64,000 nt of DNA, from contig JAKOGH010000835.1 of NCBI GenBank assembly GCA_024811115.1, positions 62,001-126,000 on the forward strand. Direction: 5' to 3'. The notes beneath the pieces are model-generated. The model did not search any database. It was not told the DNA's origin and was given only the letters and a program-made list of their open reading frames with translations. Of the stretch, positions 31,399 through 43,126 are shown piece by piece. Source of the DNA: Terana coerulea (taxonomy: Eukaryota > Basidiomycota > Agaricomycetes > Polyporales > Phanerochaetaceae). Each line of letters opens with the position of its first letter. The stretch's first letter is position 1. The translations under genes and the position numbers were made by a program.

Positions 31399-33902
31399 AT
31401 GAGATACAGCGACTACATTCCTCTTGCTCAGACCCCCGCTGCCGGCAGCCCCGCGAACGAGCCTCTGGAGGTCTATCCATCATCAACACGACGGAAGAAC
31501 TATCGTCGGAGGGTTATTCTGGGCGCGGGAGCTGTCATTGCGCTCATCTCTCTCTACTTCATCTACGACTTGTGGGAGGATGCTGAAGACATCGACGACG
31601 AGCCAGATTTCACACCAGAGTTCCAGGCTGCCTACCTTCCGTTTGAACCTCCACACTACGACGACGCGCCAACCCGCCTGACGCCTACACAGGTCCTTCC
31701 GGACCACTGCAGAGATGCATATTTTTCCTCCGGAGCCCTCTGCTACGATCCGGAGCTGCCACCCATGGACGTCGTCTGGACATGGGTCAACGGATCAGAC
31801 GTGCTCCTCCAGGAAGCCAAGCTCGACGCAGAGAGCCGCTTCGAGCCTGACGATCCCTACCGGCCAAAGAACTCCGCCACCCAAGCGAGGCAGTACCGGT
31901 GCGTGCTCTTGATCTGTATGGGTCCAAGTGGGCTCACACTGATCGCCCAGGGATAACGATGAATTGCGCCATTCCATGCGGTCGGTATTGGCCAATTACC
32001 GACCATATATCGGACGCTTTCACTTAATTACCTCCGACTTTGCACAACCGAATACTACGCCGAAGCTCAATATTCCTCGGTCGTGGCGCGTAGGGCAGGT
32101 ACCGCAATGGCTGGACATGACGGATAGGAGTTGGCGGGATGGGGACGTCGAGCTGAATGTCGTACACCATGCTGAGATATTCAGGCCATACATTGGGAAT
32201 AACTTCAATAGGTCCGCCCTACAAACCAGCCCTATAGAATGACAGCGCAGCTCACTTGCTTTCCCAGTTATGCTATAGAGTCTCAGTTTGGGCACCTCTC
32301 GAACGTGTCAGAACACTTGTAAGTACTGCGTATATTGCGGTGAATTTGTGAACTAATGATAATATTGTAGCGTTTACTTGGTGCGTGCCTTGAAAAATGA
32401 GCGTTGCCTTCTCTCTAATTTACTCCAAGAACGACGACTTCTACATGGCAAATCCACTCACTCCTCGAACATTCTACACCTCAGGTCAGCGAACGCACTC
32501 CGGTATTTACAACGGCCGTTGACATGGTTTCAGTGTATGGCACGGTTCTACGTATGGACCTAGCCATTATGGTCTCACCCAACAAGCCTGCGCCCGACGA
32601 GCCGCATGGTGAATGGCGCAGCATGGGCGAGAGCAATGTGTTACTCAGCGACCGCTTTGGCGCACGGCACCGGCCATACGTCCTGCACGAAGCCAAAGCC
32701 GTCTCGATGTCCATCATCCGCGAGCTTTCTGCCGTGTGGGCGCCGGCCATGGCACGTGCGGCGACGCACCCATTCCGCGAGACCGTCTCCGGGGCGGGGG
32801 ACGTCAGTATGCTGTTTTTGATGGCACATTTCTTCGTCGAACGGTGGCGCGAGGCTCTGCTTTGGTCATGGACGGTGGCGAAGCACGGCGCCCTGGATGA
32901 CGACTGGAGCGACGGAACTATGCGTGCGGTGTGGCGTGAGCTCGGCGGTGCAGATGATGAGCAGGATCTAACTACGCGGGCGGGCTTACGAGAGACCTTG
33001 GAGGACGACAGGGTGCACGCCTACTTGAAGGCGAGCGGACACCGGCAGGTTGACAAGACCTTCTATGTAACCTGTAAGCGCAATGGTCTATTCATCATGG
33101 CCGTCGCTGACGTGGTGATAGCATCTCTGGACGGCTACCCGTACGCATACATCACCGAGGAAAGCCACAGTGACTGGCAGTGGTTCAAGCCCAGCAGTGT
33201 GTCAGAAGATGACATCCCGGAGTGCACCATCGTCTACGACGAGTGCTTCACAGATGGCGGCACACCGTTCAATCGAGCGTCTGATGTCTTCAAGCACATC
33301 GCCTTCCGTAATCCACGGTGTGGCGACTGCGGTCAGTGCCAAGTAACAATCTCCAGTGCACTTGCTCATCCGCATCATTGCTACCAGTGATACAAGCCCT
33401 TACGAAAGCCAGCGGTCTCCTCGGCCTGGAGACATTCTTGCCATCGCCATTCCGCAGCGTCCCTGCGTCGCCTGACGCACCACCGTTAAGCGCAGACAAT
33501 GTTCCCCACCTATCGATGGAAGCGCGCTGGCAAGACGGCGACTTCCGCGCCCAGTCCGTCATGGGCGCGTCGACGCGGGACGTCAACGTCCGCGAGTGGA
33601 CGCTGCGGCTGCTGGAGCGGTATCGCTTCGTTGTCGGTGCGTTCTTCCCTCTTTCCCATGACTCAGTGTGCTCATGCGTTGTCGGTGTGATAGCGTACAC
33701 GCCCTACGCGTTTGTCATGCTCGAGACGGTCGAAAATGCCGAGGGCGCGCTCGGCTGGATCGACAGCTACCGTGACGCGTCGCTGCTGTGCATCAACGAC
33801 GACGTCCGGGAGGGTGAGGAGGAGGTGTCGGACATGTTTCGGGACTGGCAGGACACGCGCTGGGGCCGGCCGGCGGCGTGGGAGCGTGTACCTGCGATGT
33901 AA
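31399..33902 (+). CDS. Stealth-domain phosphosugar transferase, type II membrane protein
   Basis: Stealth proteins, including animal GlcNAc-1-phosphotransferase and bacterial capsule enzymes, transfer a sugar phosphate from a nucleotide sugar to a hexose, here probably in the Golgi. It starts MRYSDYIPLAQTPAAGS at 31399. A single anchor (VILGAGAVIALISLYFIYDL, about residues 37-56) and an acidic stem follow. CR1 is MDVVWTWVNGSD. CR2 runs from QYRDNDELRHSMRSVLANYR through VVHHAEIFRPYIGNNFNS-YAIESQFGHL to FVYL-NDDFYM. CR3/CR4-like regions include GESNVLLSDRFG and YVLHEAKAVSMSII. Introns at 33074-33121 (48 nt) and 33637-33693 (57 nt) are stop-free multiples of three. The frame is intact to the stop at 33900. 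The acceptor sugar is unknown. Confidence 0.88.
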
Positions 33903-34723
33903 CGAGGCTTCGGACTGAATGGAAATCGTGTACAAAGAAATTGTATTATACGACGTACGGTACACTCGCGGTAATGAAGTGGAAGCTGATATGTAAGAAT
34001 TTGGCCACGGGCCTGGCTTGTTGCTGCCTTCCTCGGCTGCTAAGTCCTTTCTGCGTGCTCGCTGCCTCTGCTTGTACCGTCCCCAGGAAATCTAGGAGAT
34101 TAATTACTTTCTCAAAAACTTCTACGGGAAAATCGCCCAGCTGCGTTATTATGAAAGTTCCGGTGCTGATACGAATGTATGTCAACGTGATGCAATGCCA
34201 AGCAGGATCCAGGACCTACAAGAACTCGAAAGATACCTGCGCCAGGAGTACGAAAGCAATCAGAGGGAGCCGAACTCTCGCAGCCAATCATCGGACAAGG
34301 AAGAGCGGATCAAATACAGCTCCGGAGCGCCGATACGTATTTGGACACATGGCGGCGCCCCGGCACTGTGCTTTGAACTTCGACAACAGCACTTCGTGGT
34401 TGTGACTCAGCAACCGGGAATTGAACATAAAGTAGAGCGGTACAAGCACTGCAGTAATGGTGTAATTGAAGCTTGAACCACTTGCTGATAAGCATGTGAT
34501 TCTGAATCAGGCAATGGTACGCATCACTCGGCGTTCCCCGAGATCACTTTCCTGCTGCCGTGTGGTGCCGCTCGTCCTCACATACTCAACCCGCGAAAAT
34601 GGGTCCAAACTACTCTCATCCCACCATTCGCAAGCTCAGAGGGTGGTCTCCTCTACTGCGACGCATCTTTCATGACTCTTTCTCTCGACCTCCCCATCCA
34701 GTCTGATCCTTAGACCAGTACTC
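33903..34723. other. intergenic, nothing recognised
   Basis: Short open frames only. The region should include the terminator of the Stealth gene and the promoter of the Bor1-like gene. Confidence 0.35.
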
Positions 34724-36853
34724 ATGCCTGCTCATGCCACAACCCCCGATCAGCGTTCGCTAGCGGAGGAAGAGACCAAAACTGCACAAGTCAACCGCTC
34801 TCCATCTGCCACGTTGAACGACAGAACTCAAAGACGCAAGATTGGGAGTGGTATTTTGCGGGACATCCGAGCGAGAATTCCATACTATGTCAGCGACTGG
34901 ACCGATGCTTGGAACTATAGAGTGATACCCGCCATAGTGCTTATATTCTTTGCCAAGTAAGCAGCTTGAGACACTCACGCGGCGGAGCTACTAACGATCC
35001 GCCCAGTGTATTACCAGGTATCGCATTCTCGCTAGACCTGATAGAAACCACGCAGCAATATGGAGTCGCCGAAGTCCTTCTGTCCTCCTTCATGGCTGCC
35101 TTTGTCTTCTCAGTATTTGGTGCACAACCACTTTGCATCGCTGGCGTCACGGGTCCCATTACGGTTCTTAACAAGACAATTTTCGATATCATAGAACGAC
35201 AAGAAAACCCTCCAGATTTACCTCCACTTCGTCGGATGGGTGTACTTATGGGGAGCCATCTTACATTGGATAACGGCCGCGCTCAATTGTGAGTTCTCGG
35301 AGTACTCTTTATCGGATTTCTCCCGTAATGTTTATTAGGCTGCAATTTCCTGCGATACGTCACGCTATTCTCCTGCGACACTTTCGGATTCTACGTTTCT
35401 TGGGTCTACCTGCAATACGGAGTGCAAGTCATCACTCGCCCATTCCCCAACGGAAGCTCGGATGCAACTCTAGACGGAGCCTTTGTCGGTGTTATACTCG
35501 CCTTGCTCATGCTCGTTACCTCCTACCTCTTCCGCACGCTATCTCAGTCATCGTACTTCCATCGACATGTCAGGCGATTCTTCGCTGACTACGGGATGCC
35601 CATTGCACTCATCGCGTCCTCAGGAATGGCCTACTGGGGGCGCTTCAACCATGCCAATCCAACTACTCTTCCTGTGGGGAAGGCTTTCCAGCCTGCCGGC
35701 GGTCGCGAATGGCTAGTTAGGTTCTGGCAGCTCGACGGGAAGTGGGTCGGTATTGCCTTCCCTTTTGGTTTCGCCCTTTGGGTCCTCTTCTTTTTCGACC
35801 ACAACGTCTCAGTTAGTACTCTAAAACTGGCTCGCCGCTTCATGTACTGATTATGATGCAGTCCCTGATGGCCCAAGGAAGCCAATTCCCGCTGCGCAAG
35901 CCGCCTGGGTTTCATTACGACTTCTTCCTGCTTGGCATTACCACGTTCATCGCAGGGCTGCTTGGTGTCCCTGCCCCAACGGTCTCATTCCTCAAGCGCC
36001 TATTCACACTGAGTCCTTGCTTGTGATGGCGAGCCCCCATAAGAAGGACGAAGAAAGTCATGACTCTTCGCTACGTGCGTCCACGGAGAAGCCACCACAA
36101 CTACAAGAACTTGGACCAGTCAGGTCCAGGCTCTCACAGGCCCGGTCGCCGCGTATAGAAGGCGACGAGCCCGACCCGACCCACGCTCGTGACGGAGAAG
36201 GGGAAGCACGTCAGCACGAAGTCCCCGCCGCGGTCGTCGAGCAAAGAGTGTCGAATCTCGCACAAGGCTCCTTATGCCTTGTGCTGCTATCGGGGCCCTT
36301 CTTGCATGTCCTCAATCTCATCCCTCGAGGTGTTCTCGCTGGTCTATTGTGAGTGATACGTGTGCTCTTGGGTTCTTCGTGAAACTGAATGGGTGCATAG
36401 TTGGTATATGGGCGCTGACGCCCTCGAGGGGAACGGCATTACTCGGAAAATACTGTATTTCTTCCGAGACAAGGCGCTGACGCCTGCAGACGAACCCCTA
36501 CGCAAGGTTCGCAAGTCCAGAATCCTGCTTTTTGTAGCAGTGCAGTTAGTTGCATTTGGCGCTACTATGGCTGTCACTCAAACTATCGGTTCGTCGTGAT
36601 TCTCGACTGTCAGATAGTATCTGATGCAGCATCACGTAGCCGCCATTGGATTCCCCATCATCATCCTTCTGCTGGTACCGATTCGCACGTATCTCATACC
36701 TCGTCTGCCCTTTCAGTCCCGAGGAACTGGCTATATTGGACGGACCAACTGCGTCGGAATTTGTGAGCTTTCATTGCTACGTATCGTCGTCTAATTAAAG
36801 ACTGATGTTATGTTTCATGCCAGACTATGGAGTCTGTCGGGGGCACCCGCTAA
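34724..36853 (+). CDS. BOR1: Bor1-type boron/bicarbonate transporter, three frameshifts
   Basis: Plasma-membrane anion exchanger of the SLC4/HCO3- transporter family; fungal members export borate. It starts MPAHATTPDQRSLAEEE at 34724. The cytosolic N-terminus contains IRARIPYYVSDWTDAWNYRV, then helices such as NVLPGIAFSLDLIETTQQYG. The conserved FGAQPLCIAGVTGPITVLNK and NFLRYVTLFSCDTFGFYVSW are present, followed by DYGMPIALIASSGMAYWGRF and a loop with GLIPQAPIHTESLLVM. It continues QRVSNLAQGSLCLVLLSGPF and FWYMGADALEGNGIT, and ends FTMESVGGTR. Three homopolymer slips interrupt it: an extra T at 35217-35219, a missing C at 35974-35977 and an extra T at 36711-36713. Each time the protein continues in the next frame with the expected family sequence (YLHFVGWVYLWG, NGLIPQAP, SPEELAILDGPTASEF). 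Identity is firm. Confidence 0.9.
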
Positions 36854-37807
36854 ACTCAGGGCTGCTACTCTCCATACGCTTGCGAGCTGGATTATTTCAA
36901 TGATAATACGAGGTTGATTCCATGTGCCACCGGCGAAGTTGAGTGCAGTGCTAAGGGAACTATGGGAGAACGCTCCGTAGACTCTCGCAGAGTGACTGAA
37001 TGAGTTATGCTTTGGGGTGTTTCGCGACATTTCTGACTGGATGTTGCAATTACCCCAGATTTTGACGTTCCTCATCAAACGTATCTTCCCTTGTCTACAG
37101 CAGCATATTCAGCCCGAAGGAATCGATTCGTATGAAAGTGACAGACTGCGCGCCACGATGCACAGGGAGGTAGCCACTGTCCCACCAATGTCAAGGGTAA
37201 AGTTAGTTCCCAACTATTCTATATGATTTAACAAGACAAATACCCTTGCCTTTGACGTAGCCCGTTGCAGCTACCCAAATGACCCTGGCTGTGGTAGCTT
37301 TCTGTAGACGTATTGCAAACCAGCCGGTATGCAGCTCAGGCACTAAGTTGGGCGTCAGGAGACGAGATCCTGGTATTCTTCGGTCGCAATACAGAACCAT
37401 GTCGTGAGTTTGTTTCCATTTTCGATCCTCCTCGAAATCCGGACGACGTTACCATCAGCTTCGGCTTCCTTAGATCGTAACGTCGCTCGCAACGCTGCGG
37501 GGCATGCTCCTTAGACGCTCGAGCGAACCACTGAATGGCCTTATGACCGAGCTTTACCCAACAAATTCTTTCTGTTCTCAGGACACCCGACCCCCACACG
37601 AAGCCCAGTCCCTCGCCTGATCGTCCGCATATAACCGCGGATATGCCAAAACCTGTCCTCGTGCGTCGTGCAGCCTTCTCCCTCGCGCGATGGCGCACCG
37701 TACAAGGGCGACGGTGTCCCAAGCACGCCCGAGGATGCGCCGCCCGCGCCACCTGGTGCCGAGCCCCATGATGCGGACGTTGTTGCGGGCATGCGGTAAG
37801 AGAGACA
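36854..37807. other. intergenic, nothing recognised
   Basis: No coding region supported. The right end contains the promoter of the cellulase gene. Confidence 0.35.
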
Positions 37808-37813
37808 TATAAA
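37808..37813 (+). promoter_or_regulatory. TATA box of the GH5 endoglucanase
   Basis: TATAAA in GACATATAAAGAGG, 52 nt upstream of the ATG at 37860, a common spacing for strongly regulated secreted-enzyme genes in fungi. Confidence 0.65.
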
Positions 37814-37859
37814 GAGGCGTGCGTTCTGGTGCATCGGGCAACCACTGCAGCAAGAGACG

Positions 37860-39450
37860 ATGTTTGTGTTTGCACCAGTACTTGCGCTTGCGGCAGCCGC
37901 GGCGGCGAAGATTCTGTATGCCGGCGTTGCGGAGTCCGGCGGAGAGTTCGGCGTGTTCAGCGGTACAGCGACGCCTGGGACTGGTATGACAGCTGTTTTG
38001 TGTGTGAGCGATGACACTGACGGAGTTTGTGCTGTAGGTCTTCCGGGACGCTTCGGCGTCGACTATGCGTTTATCAACAAGTCGACTGTTGACATCTTTG
38101 TTGACCAGGACAAGGTATGTTTTCGAGCAAATTCGCACCTACAAATGCTCACATACGTGCTTGCTCAGATCAACCTCTTCCGAGTTGCCTTCCTGCTGGT
38201 AAGTGGAATGTTGTGGAAATTCGTGGGAGCATTATGGACCAATCCATATTCTAGGAACGCATGGCTCCCGTCAAGACCGGTCTTGGCAAGACGTTCAACG
38301 AAACGGTCCGTATGGACTCCTTCAATCTTCCCATAATGTCTAATTAGCGGGTATTTTGTCCAGTACTTCGGCTTCTTCAAGGATGCCATCGACCACATCA
38401 CGGTCACCAAAGGCGCATACGCCATTCTTGACCCGCACAACGTATGGATCATTTACTAGTTGGTAATCGGTAATGATTAACTGACTGGTTTGTACAGTAC
38501 ATGCGGTACAACGACCCGTCGCAGCAGCCGTTCACGGGCAGCGTTATTGGTAACACGACCGATCCCGCCGCCGCTACAACCGCGCAGTTCAAGGCGTTCT
38601 GGCAGGAGCTCGCCGGGCCGCTTTGCGCACAACGAGAAGGTCATCTTTGGCATCATGAACGAGCCCCATGAGTACGTGTTATTGACAAGACGAGGAGTTT
38701 CCCTTCTCACGTATTCTCTCCTTAAAAGTATGCCCACGGACCTTCTGCTGAAGAATGACCAGGCTGCCATCGACGGTATCCGCGCGGCCGGCGCTAGGCA
38801 GCTCATCATTGCTCCCGGAAACGGTTTCACTGGTCAGCCGTCCAACGTCTGGACCATTTTATATGGCACCTAACAAGACTTATTTCAGGCGGTCACTCAT
38901 GGACACAATCTGCAGGCGGCGACGCGCCCTCATCTGACTTCCTCTTTATGCTCAAGGATCCGATCAACAACACCGCGATTGACATCCACGAGTACCTCGA
39001 CGTCGACTTCTCGGGCGGGCACTCCGTCTGCAACCAGTCCGCGCCCGCGAACCTCGCGCCGCTCACCGCGTGGCTGCAGCAGCACTCTCTCAAGGCGATG
39101 ATCACGGAGTTCGGCGGGGACAACAACACGATGTGCCACGAGCTCGTGGCCGGCATCATCGACTACATGGCCGAGAACGACGAGTACATCGGCTGGACTG
39201 CGTGGGCGGCGGGCCCGCTCTGGGGCGCGAACTCGCCGTGCTGCACGGACAGCCAGCAGTTTGGCAGCCTGGAACCGAACGTGCCCGCGGCAGGCGGCGC
39301 TCCGTAAGTGCTTCTCTCTTGTAATGTGCATTAATGAGTGGCTGATGTGCCGGTTAAAACAGGTTGTATGACACGGTGTGGCGCACGACGATACAGCCCC
39401 GCGTACCCAAAAATCTGAAGAGGAGCGGGATTTCGAGCTTGAAGGGATAA
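37860..39450 (+). CDS. GH5 (subfamily 5-like) endo-beta-1,4-glucanase, one frameshift
   Basis: Secreted cellulase. The signal peptide MFVFAPVLALAAAAAAKIL starts at 37860 and no cellulose-binding module follows. Exons encode LPGRFGVDYAFINKSTVDIF, INLFRVAFLL, ERMAPVKTGLGKTFNET, YFGFFKDAIDHITVTKGAYA, ILDPHN, YMRYNDPSQQPFTGSVIGN. The acid/base Glu is in IFGIMNEPH and the nucleophile Glu in KAMITEFGGDNN. The segment EYIGWTAWAAGPLWGANSPC is typical of GH5_5. One extra G at 38615-38617 shifts the frame just before AHNEKVIFGIMNEP, so the catalytic half is out of frame as sequenced. The last exon ends LKRSGISSLKG at 39448-39450. Intron count is about eight. Apart from that slip the gene looks functional. 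Confidence 0.9.
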
Positions 39451-40809
39451 GGATGATGGTCAAAGTAGCAAAATCGGTCAAGCCGTTTCGTGACGGCGAC
39501 AAAGTTCATTGTCGAGACTATGAGTATGACACTACAAATTGCGAGGTGTGACTTGAATTCCACACTAAGCGAAAGTTTTTACTTGCTCGTTTATATACTC
39601 TTTGTTGTTGACATGTTTCCAGGAATTGCTTCGTCGCCTGAGCTTGCGCTGAAGAGACGGCCATCGGTACTCTTACTAAGACACTGGAATCACCCTTGTA
39701 CTGTCACTAACTTTCGGGCAGATTCGGTTATATAAGGAGCCGTGCTGAATGAAGGGCGCCATAGAACAGACTGTATAGCGTGAACGGTGGACCGATGGCA
39801 ATTTTGAGGCGCCAACGGAGAGTTTGTTCGGTAAGTAATATTGAAAGTCTTTTCGTACCCTCTGATCATTCTTTCAGAACGTTCGCTCCGAAAGACACGC
39901 CATGTTACTGACTATCAAACATTTATTAAATGTTACATATGTTAACTTTGACACCTCAAGCGGGTCGGCGCCATCTTTTATATGTTCGGCGGATTTCTTC
40001 TGACATTGAAGGCGCTTCCGATGGCTTTGCAAAGCTGCACAGTCGGCGATAAGTGAGTGAGTTCATGTTGAACCATATCTTTTGGATGATGAAGAATTGG
40101 TTAAACAGCTGTCGTAAGCACCGAGGTACGCGAACTATGGTTGGAACCTGATAGGCCTTGGCGAATGACCATACTCAGTATAAGAGTGATTCCTCCGTGA
40201 CAGCTATGTGGGTCACCGGACGCTTTACATTCTATTCGGGCGGTTGACTGCGGCTGCTCGCCTCCTGCAATGCATGTAAGCGTTTTGTAGGCCTCCGCTC
40301 TTTCATACTCTGAAGCATTGCGCAGAAGGGCGACTGCCTGTAGATATCCTCGGTCATGCTGCGACCCCAAATTTGCGATGTGGTCTGAGGCTATGCCACT
40401 TCGAGAGCGTTTCTGGAAGCGCGAAGGGCAGCGCTCGATCTGTCCGGCATTCAAGGGAGCTTCTCAGTTGCATTAGCATACCCCGCTCAGAGCAACGTCT
40501 GTTCGGTAAGTTTTCTGTGCCCGCAATTTTCGGCCCTATGACCGGTTCAGCAGTACACAGATGTCACTGTCAATTCCGAAGAGCATTGCTGCGACAGCCC
40601 ATATATCCTGGTACGCTCGCCGATTGGCTGTAGAACCTAGAATGCTAAGTCCAGCCATCCAGATGTGATGAACGATATCTGGCAGGGGCCTAAGTTGCAT
40701 GTTGTAGTCGCTTTCGGGCAAGTGAATAGCCCGGACCTCCGAAATGCAAGCCTGCAGATCATGAAGTTGCGGAGAGCTGTGCTATAGGTTGCCGCTCGGT
40801 GTTCATCCC
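39451..40809. other. intergenic, nothing recognised
   Basis: About 1.4 kb, relatively AT-rich in its left half, with no supportable coding region. Confidence 0.35.
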
Positions 40810-40815
40810 TATAAA
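40810..40815 (+). promoter_or_regulatory. TATA box of the acid-phosphatase-like gene
   Basis: TATAAA in CCCTATAAAGACAGG, 57 nt upstream of the ATG at 40867. Confidence 0.6.
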
Positions 40816-40866
40816 GACAGGCATGCGTTATCATTGAAAAATACCAACAACCTCCTGGCTCCAAAC

Positions 40867-42680
40867 ATGTCTGACTCTGAAGTCCTCGGTGTGGTCCTCC
40901 TCGCTCGCCACGGCGATCGTCTCAGCTTCTACCAAAATCCTTTCACGTACGATCCCTCCCACACAGCAATCACCCCTCTCGGCGAGGTGAGTAACTAATT
41001 ATCCTGTCCAAAGGGTCCACCCAGGCTAACGCCTTTACTCTAGGTGCAAGAGTTCCAGCTTGGGTGGTACCTCCGCTCACGCTACATCAAGACAACCTCG
41101 CCGGACCACATTCAAGGCATCGACGGCTTGTTCAACCAGACACAGGTGCTGGCTCGCGCGGATGCTGGTGGCGAAGGGTTCGTTATCCTCGACAGTGCTA
41201 CTGCTCTGCTGCAGGGCTTGTTCCCGCCGACGGTGCGTCGCTGTACTCTCGGACTGTCCAACCGGAACTGATGCAGCAGCTTTAGCTCGAGAACAATCAA
41301 ACGCTTGCCAATGGTACTAATATCTTGGCTCCATTGAACGGGTACAGCTACGTTCCTATCGAATCCGTCGAGCCTAACCAGGACGTGTCGCTGGAGGGGT
41401 TCACATCTTGTCCCGTGAGTAATCTGCTTTATGGTCGAAATTGGTGCTCACATACACCGCTGTATGCCGCAGGCGCTCGATGCAAAGACCGCTGCATTCT
41501 ATAACTCTACCGAGTTCCAGGCCAAAGAAAATGCTAGCGCGCCTTTCTTGGACGAACTTCCGCCGTTCGTAGACGGGAGGACTGTCTCGCTTATAAACAT
41601 GGTGAGTAATTTATGTTTTTGTGAGACCTTCCTCGCTCATAGTATACGTGGTTTTTAGTGGAACGTAAGCAGTGGCAAACCACGTGCACTCTTTGGCGAG
41701 TTAGCTGAACGCGTCTTGCTTGTAGATCTTTGACTTCATCAATGTCGAGAACATCCACAACGCGACCTTCGCAGACCAACTGCCGCCTACATTCCTCGAG
41801 CAAGCCCGTGACCTGGCGAACTTCCATGAATATGGTATATTCACCGACCCTAGCATCGGTGGAATTGGAAACAGTAGGTGTCTGCACGGAAACCGGTTCA
41901 TGCATTCGTGCTGATTGTATGTTGCAACAGTTGCCGGACGTACGGTGCTCCCATCCATACTTGGCGCTCTGCAACGAATCGCGAACGCGTCAGACCCGCT
42001 GCGTTTTCACTACTCCGCCATCTCATACAAGCCGTTCCTGAGTCTGTTTAACATGACGGGAGTTGTTGCCGACGGCGACTTGCCTCCTGCGATAGGTACG
42101 AAACCCTCCACAACACAATATTATTATCACACTGATAAGCGCCTCAGTGAACTACGCCGCTGCCCTCGCCCTCGAAGTCCGGCAGCCTGCGAACTCGTCG
42201 GGACCCGTCGTGCGTCTCACGTTCAAGAACGGCACAGACGACGCCGGGCTCATCACCTACAACATCACCATTCCAACCTTCGCTGGCACAGGGCCGGACG
42301 TGCCCCTTGCGGACTTCATCAGCTTCCTCGCGCCCGCAGCGGTCAACACGACGCAGCAGTGGTGCACCGCGTGCAACCAGACGAGCGCGCGCGGCTGTGC
42401 CGTGTTCTCTCCGCCCGGCGGGCAGAACGTCCTTGCAAGCGACCCGCTGGCGCAGGCGACCGTCACGGTGGTGGCGAGATGGGACGGACTGGACCCGCTG
42501 GCGGCGGGCTTCGTCGGTGCGGGCGCGGCGTTGGCAGCGGCACTCCTCCTAGTGCTGGCCCTCGTGGGGATGGGCTTCCTGTCGGCGGGGCGAGCGAAGA
42601 GTGGGAAGAGTGATGTGCCCGTGCAGGTGCTGTGCGAGCCGCGTAAGAGCGTGGATACCGCAGCCACGGAGAAATTGTAG
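40867..42680 (+). CDS. histidine acid phosphatase-like membrane protein
   Basis: Member of the branch-2 histidine phosphatase fold, with the nucleophile motif RHGDR in LGVVLLARHGDRLSFYQNPF near the N-terminus. Later parts include ITPLGE-VQEFQLGWYLRSRY, APLNGYSYVPIESVEPNQDV, FVDGRTVSLINM-WN-IFDFINV and FHEYGIFTDPSIGGIGN. The place where a catalytic HD dyad is normally found reads FHYSAISYKPFLSLF, so the C-terminal His-Asp is absent. The protein ends with a transmembrane segment (AGFVGAGAALAAALLLVLAL) and a short basic tail. No N-terminal signal peptide is seen, which is odd for a protein with a cysteine-rich exterior-like domain. The WN pair before IFDF comes from a 6-nt exon. Introns keep frame throughout. 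Enzymatic activity is uncertain. Confidence 0.8.
41659..41664 (+). other. 6-nt micro-exon of the acid-phosphatase-like gene
   Basis: TGGAAC lies between acceptor GTTTTTAG and donor GTAAGC. The flanking introns are 41602-41658 and 41665-41725. It supplies Trp-Asn between SLINM and IFDF; related proteins commonly read MWNI(F/Y)D here. Skipping would keep frame but lose both residues. Confidence 0.65.
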
Positions 42681-43126
42681 GGACTGTCCTCATTGGACGT
42701 TCTCGACGGACGCTGTGTGCTAGTGTCGACGTTGTTGATAAGACTATGTAGTGATTAGTTGAGCAAGCTCGTTGAACTAAAATTGGACAAATCGTAAAGC
42801 CTGAAAACCCTCTTTGAAGCTTTGAACTTTGAATCAGCTATTCAGGAAAAGAGAGAACGTGAAGCAAACTTGAAGAGTTGCCTAATGCGAAGCTCGGCGT
42901 CCGCTTCGGATCATTCCGAGCTTTCGACGCCGCCATCAGGTTTGATGCGCCAAAATCCCAGAAATGGTCGCAGGCGACAGCCGGTGGCGCTCAGCAGGAT
43001 CGCTTCGGCCGCCGGGGTGCACCCGCAGCCGCAATTTCAGACACGACTCTCATCGGGCTGCCTCAAGGGAGTGGGTGGAAAGTCCTTTTATTTCTCTTAA
43101 TCTACTGACGGAGAACCATATAGGAG
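42681..43126. other. short intergenic region, nothing seen
   Basis: Contains the promoter of the hydrolase gene downstream; no gene recognised. Confidence 0.35.

Noticed and set aside
33637..33693. Treating the stop-free 57-nt segment of the Stealth gene as coding
   Set aside because: It has a good donor and acceptor, and removing it joins RYRFVV to AYTPYAFVMLE, which reads as a better continuous strand; kept as an intron.
1364..36713. Programmed ribosomal frameshifting as the cause of the broken frames
   Set aside because: The slips go both ways, occur in unrelated genes and at different kinds of runs, without a common slippery heptamer or downstream structure.
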